A stretch of 44,487 nt of DNA, from the NCBI GenBank assembly GCA_026707665.1, contig JAPOWK010000150.1:1-44487 (forward strand), read 5' to 3'. Positions within the stretch are counted from its first letter, which is position 1. Each line of letters begins with the position of its first letter. A program made the position numbers and the translations under genes. The DNA comes from Chloroflexota bacterium. Its GTDB lineage: Bacteria; Chloroflexota; Anaerolineae; Aggregatilineales; Phototrophicaceae. Of the stretch, positions 39,117-44,487 are shown in pieces. The notes beneath the pieces were generated by a model. The model did no database searches. It worked only from the letters and a program-made list of their open reading frames with translations, and was not told the origin of the DNA.

Positions 39117-40840
39117 CGCGCGCGCTCTCGCAGTGCCAGAATCGCAGTGCCCAGCGCGACCGTCAACAACGCGCCGGCCAAAGCCAGCCAGGAGAGAACT
39201 CGGCTCAATCCCCGGTCATAAACGGCGATCTCGTCGACAATGATCGGTCCGGCGCCAAAAGAGACGCGCCGCGTCTGCGCTATCGTGGGCGACAGCTCGA
39301 ATCGCGTCACCTGCCAGACGGCATCTGTCGCCTCAACGTGACGCCAGCGGATCTCCAGCGCTGTGCCGGACGCGGTGAATTGCAGCCCGGCTTCGAATCG
39401 CCTCGCCTGGCCGAAGCGAGCGCTGGCATCGGATATGGTCGCGCCCTCCCCTTTTATCTGCCAACTCTCCGCCTGATGCCGGCCGCGATACAGAATCGGC
39501 TCCTGCTCCCTCAAGTAGTCTTGAACGCTGTGATAAACCGGCAGCGGCGTGAAGGTCGGTTTCTCCGGCTGGTAGTCCGGCTCGACCATGCGAAAGTAGT
39601 AGAAAGCCTGATCCGCTTCAAACGGGTCTTTGCGCGTGAAGAACCAATACATGACATTGCCGACCCAGGGCCACTCCTGCTGGATGCGCTCGTAGAAGAT
39701 CGGCATATAGCGAGCCGCCTGCTCATCCGTGACGCTGCCGTAGGCGCCATAAAGGCTGATCTGCTCGGGCGGCAACTCAGCATCGAGGGTGGCGTTCCAA
39801 GCCGCTTCACTGAGCCAGATGGGCTTGTGGGCATCGCCGTTGCGCACCATGATGTCGCGATAATAGCTGTGGCGAGCCACATTGACCGAAGTGGCGCGCA
39901 GGCGTCGATCGGTGGGTCCGCTGCGCAAACCGTAGCCCTGTGCCGAGAGCACATCAAAGCAGTCGCCGCCACCCATGTCATAAAGCGCACCCAAGAAGAC
40001 CAAGTCGCTAAGGTTGCGCGTCCCATCTAGCGCGATAGTGGGGGCGATCGCGCCGCTGATCACCACGATATCGGGATCAACTTCCTTCAGCGCCCGGTAA
40101 GTGCGGCAGAGCAAGTCGACGTAGCCGGCTGGATCGATAGGATTATTGCCCCACTCGGGGTAGATATTCGGCTCGTTCCAGATTTGATAGTGGCTGATGC
40201 GCCCTTGATAACGCCGGGCCACGGCAGTCGCATAATTGACGAAATCAGCCAGGTCGTCGGGTGGCGCGCGGTCGCCGGCTGCGGGATTGGCGCGCGTCCA
40301 AGCCGGCGGGTTGCTCAGGCGCGCCATCAGACGCAAGCTATAAGCTTCGGTCAATTCGACGATCTGGTCATATTTCAGCCAGGTATCAATCGTGTCCGGC
40401 TGGCCGTCGCCATCGCGATCGAGCCGGGAGTCAGTGTAACGCCCGCGCCCGTCAACTTCGAGGTCTTCCCAGGGGAATTCCTGCCGCAACCAGACGAAGC
40501 CAGCCTCGCGGATCATGCGCAACATGGCTTCAATCTTCGGGCGCTCGACTTCCTGCTCCAGGAAGGTATTGATGCCGTAGGGATAGGCGGCTTTGTTGTC
40601 GATCGGGGCCAGCGCATCGGTCTCCAGCGGCTGACGGATGAGGTTGCCCGCCACCTCGACCAAACCGCGGATTTGCCCGGCGGCCGACTCTTCGCCGGTC
40701 TGTCCCCAGAGAAATTGCCAAGCCAAGCCGCGGCTGCGCAAGTCCAAAGCAAAGGCGCCCAGGACCAAGACCACCAGAATGGTGATAAGCGCCAACCGTT
40801 TGCGTCGGGAAGTAGATGAACTCGAAGACCTTTGTGACAT
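39113..40840 (-). CDS. Membrane-anchored clan-A glycoside hydrolase-like protein (GH39/GH5-like barrel)
   Basis: This 575-residue protein starts with a short basic tail and a membrane helix (about 15-32), continues as a TIM-barrel hydrolase domain (about 85-430), then a beta domain, and ends with a second hydrophobic helix (about 548-570). The catalytic pair typical of clan GH-A is present: Glu223 in YQIWNEPN as acid/base and Glu345 in KPIWLSEAAW as nucleophile. The barrel is thus held outside the membrane at both ends. Translational coupling to a GT39-like transferase suggests the pair builds and trims a surface glycan (inference). The exact family (GH39, GH5 or a relative) is not certain. 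A perfect -10 sits seven bases before the ATG, so the message may be leaderless. Confidence 0.8.
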   Translation of the reverse strand: MSQRSSSSSTSRRKRLALITILVVLVLGAFALDLRSRGLAWQFLWGQTGEESAAGQIRGLVEVAGNLIRQPLETDALAPIDNKAAYPYGINTFLEQEVERPKIEAMLRMIREAGFVWLRQEFPWEDLEVDGRGRYTDSRLDRDGDGQPDTIDTWLKYDQIVELTEAYSLRLMARLSNPPAWTRANPAAGDRAPPDDLADFVNYATAVARRYQGRISHYQIWNEPNIYPEWGNNPIDPAGYVDLLCRTYRALKEVDPDIVVISGAIAPTIALDGTRNLSDLVFLGALYDMGGGDCFDVLSAQGYGLRSGPTDRRLRATSVNVARHSYYRDIMVRNGDAHKPIWLSEAAWNATLDAELPPEQISLYGAYGSVTDEQAARYMPIFYERIQQEWPWVGNVMYWFFTRKDPFEADQAFYYFRMVEPDYQPEKPTFTPLPVYHSVQDYLREQEPILYRGRHQAESWQIKGEGATISDASARFGQARRFEAGLQFTASGTALEIRWRHVEATDAVWQVTRFELSPTIAQTRRVSFGAGPIIVDEIAVYDRGLSRVLSWLALAGALLTVALGTAILALRERAR

Positions 40841-40847
40841 GCGTCGA

Positions 40848-40853
40848 ATTATA
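40848..40853 (-). promoter_or_regulatory. Perfect -10 box placed for a leaderless transcript
   Basis: TATAAT (minus strand) ends seven bases before the ATG at 40840, so transcription would begin at or next to the start codon. The -35 region (CTTCCA, 17-base spacer) is weak. No ribosome site can fit in between. Confidence 0.4.
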
Positions 40854-40992
40854 GTCGCAGCGTCGACGAATGGAAGTGCACGGGCATAGGGTCAAGCGCA
40901 TGGTCGCGGCATGCGCAATGTGAGGTCCGGCACAAACTTTGATTTGCCAGACGAATTATGGTTTACTTGTGGCAAACACCGCTGGTGATCGA

Positions 40993-42462
40993 ATGCTATT
41001 CCGATCCTGCACCGTCGCCTTTTTCATTCTACTGTTGCCCTTTGCCATTGACGCGCAAGGCGCCGTCGAACGCGCTGACTGCATGGAAACGCCTTACGGC
41101 TATCTCGCGCACTGTGGCTATGTCACACTGCCACAGGATTATGATAATCTGGACGCTGGCCAGGTGGCGATCTATTTCACGCAGATCCACGGCCGCAACA
41201 GCCAGAAGCGGCCAGATCCCCTCGTTTATCTGGTCGGCGGACCCGGCAGCAGCGGCACACAACTGCTGCAAACTTCGTTCAGCAAGTACCTCAAATACTT
41301 CGCCGATGAGCGTGACATCGTCGTTATTGACCAGCGCGGCACCGGTCTATCGGATCCGCCGCTCTATTGTCGCGAGGTACTCTTCCGTCTGGACGAAATC
41401 TTGCAGAGCCATCACGACGAGCACGCCGAGCTGGTGCTTGAGATCCTGAGCGACTGCCACGACCGGCTGACGCGCAACGGCGTCCAGTTCAAAACCTACC
41501 ATAGCGACAATATCGCCCGTGATATCGTAGAGGTGCTGCGCGCCCTCGGCTATGAGCGATGGAATCTGGTCGGTGTGTCTTACGGCTCGCGTTTGGCGTT
41601 GGAGATGATGCGCGATTATGCGCCATCTATTCGCAGCGTCATTCTCGATTCGGTGTACCCGCCGCAAGCCGATATCTACCTCGACGCCTGGTATCATGGT
41701 GAGCGCGCCCTGCAAGCGCTTTTTGACGCTTGCTCGGATTCCGAACGCTGCAGCGCGCGCTATCCCGACTTGGAAACTGTATTCCATCGCGTTTACGAGC
41801 GCTTGAATGAGACGCCGCTGCGGGAAAGCTATTCGCCCCCGCGCTTCGAAACGCTGGAAATCAAGATTAGCGGCTATCGGCTTTACGACTGGATCTTCAG
41901 CTGGCTTTACGAAGTCAATTCGATTCAGCAGATCCCCAAGCTGATTTACGATCTCGACCGCGGATTCGCCGAAAACGCCGTCCGCCTCGGCGTCGCTTTC
42001 GAGGCGAGCATGACCTCGCTTAGCTTGGGCATGCACTACACTGTGCAATGTCAAGAGGAGTACGATTCCGCGCTCAAGCGCGACTATTACAGCATGGTGG
42101 AGGCACATCCCCATCTCGGCGGCTACCTGCGCTATCCGGTGGAGGGCTTGTCGACTCTGTCGCGCCTCTGCGGAATGTGGCGGGCGGAGGCGCGGCCGCT
42201 CAGCGTCAATGATCCGGTGCTGAGCGATGTGCCTGCCCTGCTGCTTTCCGGCAATTACGACCCGATCACGCCGCCGGTCTACGCCGATATGGCCGAGGAG
42301 ACTTTGAGCGCGTCCTACAATTACGTGTTGCCCCATGTCGGGCACGGCGTGCTGCGCTCGGACCGCTGCGCCGTCGACATCGCGGTGGATTTCATCAACG
42401 CGCCGCTGAGCGAACCCGATAGCAGCTGCATCGCCCGGACGCGCGCCATCGAATTTGACTAA
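40993..42462 (+). CDS. Secreted alpha/beta-hydrolase peptidase (S33 / TAP-like)
   Basis: From ATG 40993 the product is 489 residues with a Sec signal peptide (SCTVAFFILLLPFAIDAQG). The alpha/beta-hydrolase features are LVYLVGGPGSSG (oxyanion region), VVIDQRGTGLS, the nucleophile elbow GVSYGSR with Ser196, Asp423 in SGNYDPITPP and His451 in LPHVGHG. The GGPG and DQRGTGLS motifs place it with prolyl aminopeptidase and tripeptidyl (TAP/SlpD-E-like) peptidases of family S33. It should release N-terminal residues or short peptides outside the cytoplasm. Several cysteines in the lid (for example CSDSERC and CRE) may form disulfides in the exported protein. An upstream in-frame start at 40939 would precede the signal peptide with hydrophilic residues and is less likely. 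No partner genes adjoin. Confidence 0.87.
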   Translation: MLFRSCTVAFFILLLPFAIDAQGAVERADCMETPYGYLAHCGYVTLPQDYDNLDAGQVAIYFTQIHGRNSQKRPDPLVYLVGGPGSSGTQLLQTSFSKYLKYFADERDIVVIDQRGTGLSDPPLYCREVLFRLDEILQSHHDEHAELVLEILSDCHDRLTRNGVQFKTYHSDNIARDIVEVLRALGYERWNLVGVSYGSRLALEMMRDYAPSIRSVILDSVYPPQADIYLDAWYHGERALQALFDACSDSERCSARYPDLETVFHRVYERLNETPLRESYSPPRFETLEIKISGYRLYDWIFSWLYEVNSIQQIPKLIYDLDRGFAENAVRLGVAFEASMTSLSLGMHYTVQCQEEYDSALKRDYYSMVEAHPHLGGYLRYPVEGLSTLSRLCGMWRAEARPLSVNDPVLSDVPALLLSGNYDPITPPVYADMAEETLSASYNYVLPHVGHGVLRSDRCAVDIAVDFINAPLSEPDSSCIARTRAIEFD

Positions 42463-42488
42463 TCAATTCCAGCTGAAACGCCCAGAAT

Positions 42489-42517
42489 TTGACGTAGGCG
42501 TAGCGGTTCGTTATCTT
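42489..42517 (+). promoter_or_regulatory. Candidate promoter of the first PhyH gene with overlapping inverted repeat
   Basis: TTGACG (42489-42494), a 17-base spacer and TATCTT (42512-42517) lie 104 bases upstream of the ATG. Arms GCGTAGCG (42498-42505) and CGCATACGC (42519-42527) form an imperfect inverted repeat straddling the -10, a typical place for a repressor site. Confidence 0.45.
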
Positions 42518-42621
42518 TCGCATACGCTCAAATATCGTGAGCGCGCGTTCGAACCTCAATTCGCAAGCAGCCAACGCGCGAGCGACTTTCGCCCACGCGA
42601 CGGCAGTCGGAAGAGGCGCAG

Positions 42622-43461
42622 ATGAACGAAATCGAACAATACGAATTTGATCGGCTGGGATACCTCATCATCCGGGATTTTCTCAATGATGCAGAAATAG
42701 AGAGTCTCTCAACCGCAGTAGATGCCGCTGAGGCGGATGCGCTAGCGCAGGTGGAACGTCCGCCGGATAAGATCAGCGCATATGGGCTCGAATACCGTCA
42801 CAATCGCGAAAAAGGCTATTATGTCAGTGGCGCGGGTGGAGAAGGCAATGCACTGCTTATTGATGAATTCTTTAACATGGATCCCGCTTTTGATGCCCTG
42901 GTCAATCACGCGCCAACCATGGCCTACATCCAGGCGATCGTCCAGGAACGACCGACGATCAACAATTCCGAATTACGCATCCGCTACCCTGGCAACCAAA
43001 CCGGTGCGCATTGTGGCGGACCTGTTGGCTTGAAGCTACGGTACAATTACAATTCCAGGGGAATCAACTGCATGATGGTGCGCATGGTCTACTTTGTGCA
43101 CGATGTTGAGCCGGGCCAAGGGGAATTTTGCGTTGTGCCGGCAACCCACAAGAGCAATATGGTCTCACCCTACGAAGGGAATGACCCCGACAAAGAACCA
43201 GGCATGATCGGCCTTCCCGTCAAAGCCGGAGACGCGATCCTTTTCACCGAGAACCTGCGTCACGGCGGATTGACCAACCGCTCCCGGCAGACGCGCAAGA
43301 CGCTGCACGTCGGTTACGGGCCCTTTTGGATGAAGTCGCAGAATCACAGCACCATGGATGAAGAGCCCTATATCCTGCCGAGCACATTCGCGCGCTATAC
43401 CGAAAGCCAGCGCATGTTATTCCGCGCGCATCAGACGCTGTTCGAGAATGGCAGCAACTGA
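42622..43461 (+). CDS. Phytanoyl-CoA dioxygenase (PhyH) family protein, H-x-G type (paralogue 1)
   Basis: This 279-residue protein has the PhyH cupin fold layout. The opening YEFDRLGYLIIRDFLNDAEIESL is followed by the iron-site region YPGNQTGAHCGGP, the VRMVYFVHDVEPGQGEFCVVPATHKSN strand block, and the distal site ENLRHGGLTNRS with QTRKTLHVGYGP. His130 and His214 are the likely iron ligands and Arg225 the likely 2-oxoglutarate contact. The usual Asp/Glu two residues after the first His is Gly132, giving H-x-G, as in Fe/2OG halogenases; the same H-G-G pattern is also common in uncharacterised environmental PhyH proteins. ATG 42622 follows AGAGG. The gene is followed by a near-identical paralogue. 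The substrate is unknown. Confidence 0.88.
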   Translation: MNEIEQYEFDRLGYLIIRDFLNDAEIESLSTAVDAAEADALAQVERPPDKISAYGLEYRHNREKGYYVSGAGGEGNALLIDEFFNMDPAFDALVNHAPTMAYIQAIVQERPTINNSELRIRYPGNQTGAHCGGPVGLKLRYNYNSRGINCMMVRMVYFVHDVEPGQGEFCVVPATHKSNMVSPYEGNDPDKEPGMIGLPVKAGDAILFTENLRHGGLTNRSRQTRKTLHVGYGPFWMKSQNHSTMDEEPYILPSTFARYTESQRMLFRAHQTLFENGSN

Positions 43462-43563
43462 TGCATGAGATCGAGCGACAGGAACTCGCGGGAATCCCTT
43501 GCGTCACTTTGCGTGAGTCGCGCGCCATCGAGTCTGATTGACGCGCGGCGCTGAATCTCTTGT

Positions 43564-43588
43564 GTGTACGGGCGAGCCGGCGGCTCAC
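43564..43588 (+). repeat. GTAGGGGCG hairpin repeat, copy 14
   Basis: It begins GTACGGGCGAGCC as in copy 4, but its right arm GGCTCACGC carries a mismatch. It sits between the two PhyH paralogues. Confidence 0.6.
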
Positions 43589-43602
43589 GCAAAGGCGCCC
43601 AA

Positions 43603-43631
43603 ATTTGACAAGCGCATTGGACTTTGTTAGC
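43603..43631 (+). promoter_or_regulatory. Candidate promoter of the second PhyH gene
   Basis: TTGACA (43603-43608), a 17-base spacer and TAGCTT (43626-43631) mirror the promoter layout of the first PhyH gene. The -10 is weak. Confidence 0.4.
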
Positions 43632-43632
43632 T

Positions 43633-43652
43633 TTCCGATTGGGTTCACAATC
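43633..43652. promoter_or_regulatory. Perfect inverted repeat downstream of the second PhyH promoter
   Basis: A 7-bp perfect stem (CCGATTG/CAATCGG) with a 6-base loop follows the predicted -10 directly. It may be an operator at the transcription start, or a leader hairpin. No similar element is seen before the first PhyH gene. Confidence 0.4.
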
Positions 43653-43737
43653 GGCCCATGCATCATCAAGACACATTTCAAAAATAACTTGTAGGACAAG
43701 TGGCAGCGTCCGCCGCGCCGCCAAAATAAGGACATAA

Positions 43738-44487
43738 ATGAATCGGATTGAAGAATACGAATTTGACCGGCTGGGTTACCTTGTCATTCCAGACTTCCTG
43801 ACCGGCGACGAGTTGAAGACGCTCTCCGCCGCCATCGACGCCTTGGAAGAACACGCTCTGGCTCAGGCCCATCGCCCGCCGGATAAAATCAGCGCCATCG
43901 GCCTCAAGTACCGCCATGACCCCGAAAGAGGCTATTACGCCAGCGGCGCGCGCGAAGAAGGCAACACCCTGATCATCGAAGATTTCTATAACGCCGATCC
44001 CGCCTTCGATATCTTGATTGATCATCCGCCGACGATGAAATATATTCGCGCCATCGTCAATGAACGCCCGACCATCAACAACAGCGAGATTCGGATCCGC
44101 TATCCCGGCAACCAAACCGGTTCGCACATGGGCGGACCAGTCGGCCGCAAGCACCGCTACTATTATTCGAGCCAAGGCATCGACTGCATGATGGTGCGCA
44201 TGGTCTACTTCGTCCACGATGTGGGACCAGGCGAGGGCGAGTTCTGCGTTGTGCCCGCCACCCACAAGAGCAATATGCTTTCGCCATATAAAGGCACTGA
44301 TCCCGATACGGAACCGGGCATGATCGGGCTGCCCGTCAAGGCCGGCGACGCCATCTTGTTCACGGAAAACTTGCGCCACGGCGGCTTTACCAATCGATCA
44401 AATCAGACCCGCAAAACGCTGCATATCGGTTATGGGCCCTTCTGGATGAAATCGCAAAATCACAGCACCATGGACGAAGAGCCCTAC
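43738..44487 (+). CDS. Phytanoyl-CoA dioxygenase (PhyH) family protein, H-x-G type (paralogue 2), C-terminus cut by window edge
   Basis: An open frame of 250 codons from ATG 43738 (AAGGAC nearby upstream) runs off the right edge. It is collinear with the previous gene without gaps and shares most residues, including YEFDRLGYL, RIRYPGNQTG, CMMVRMVYFVHDV, FCVVPATHKSN and FWMKSQNHSTMDEEPY. The metal site is His130-Met131-Gly132 and His214, again H-x-G, so the unusual motif is conserved between paralogues rather than a random change. Differences cluster around residues 134-143 (GRKHRYYYSSQ against GLKLRYNYNSR), close to the active-site entrance, which may reflect different substrates (inference). 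About 29 residues are missing if it has the length of paralogue 1. It has its own candidate promoter and a perfect inverted repeat upstream. Confidence 0.88.
   Translation, partial: MNRIEEYEFDRLGYLVIPDFLTGDELKTLSAAIDALEEHALAQAHRPPDKISAIGLKYRHDPERGYYASGAREEGNTLIIEDFYNADPAFDILIDHPPTMKYIRAIVNERPTINNSEIRIRYPGNQTGSHMGGPVGRKHRYYYSSQGIDCMMVRMVYFVHDVGPGEGEFCVVPATHKSNMLSPYKGTDPDTEPGMIGLPVKAGDAILFTENLRHGGFTNRSNQTRKTLHIGYGPFWMKSQNHSTMDEEPY

Overview
This looks like a chromosomal fragment of about 60% G+C from an environmental bacterium. I infer Chloroflexota (Anaerolineae-like) from three things: a serine/threonine kinase fused to an nSTAND NTPase and WD40 propeller, several secreted or membrane-anchored beta-propeller proteins, and many short GTAGGGGCG-type hairpin repeats between genes. 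The phylum is not proven. I saw no phage genes, insertion sequence, CRISPR array or origin.

Region by region. (1) 1-886: a Tat-exported sugar-type ABC solute-binding protein, cut by the left edge. (2) 1322-4304: a divergent GroEL-like chaperonin, a coupled Asp-box propeller protein and an AT-richer orphan gene. (3) 4489-19290: a glycan-catabolic island that appears devoted to sulfated, fucose-rich glycans. It has four GH29 alpha-L-fucosidases, one GH151-type fucosidase, a formylglycine sulfatase, two tandem MFS transporters, an APH-fold kinase coupled to a fucosidase, and an aldo/keto reductase of the kind that oxidises L-fucose. (4) 19411-22254: a fused 2Fe-2S/molybdopterin dehydrogenase and tRNA-Ser(GGA), the latter with a clear promoter and terminator. 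(5) 22337-33919: cell-surface and signalling genes, namely a membrane-anchored amidase, the 1546-residue kinase-nSTAND-WD40 protein, two propeller proteins and a large helical protein of unknown role. (6) 34006-37149: gamma-glutamylcyclotransferase-like protein, Gfo/Idh/MocA oxidoreductase and guanine deaminase. (7) 37146-40840: a two-gene operon of a membrane-anchored GH39/GH5-like hydrolase and a GT39-like membrane glycosyltransferase. (8) 40993-44487: a secreted alpha/beta-hydrolase peptidase and two tandem PhyH-family dioxygenases, the second cut by the right edge.

How the genes work together (inference): the solute-binding protein and MFS carriers take up fuco-oligosaccharides or fucose. 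The sulfatase and five fucosidases strip sulfate and fucosyl residues. The aldo/keto reductase, and perhaps the Gfo/Idh/MocA enzyme, start non-phosphorylative sugar oxidation. The fucosidases and sulfatase lack signal peptides, so degradation of imported oligosaccharides is probably intracellular.

The most unusual signals are: (a) at least a dozen intergenic hairpins with a fixed GGGGCG/CGCCC base whose inner arm changes from copy to copy while staying self-complementary; (b) a 23-bp direct duplication of the GH151 3' end flanking a small inserted element that breaks a former GH151-reductase gene junction; (c) a chaperonin with Arg at the position of the GroEL ATP-hydrolysis Asp398; (d) paired PhyH enzymes with an H-x-G metal motif.
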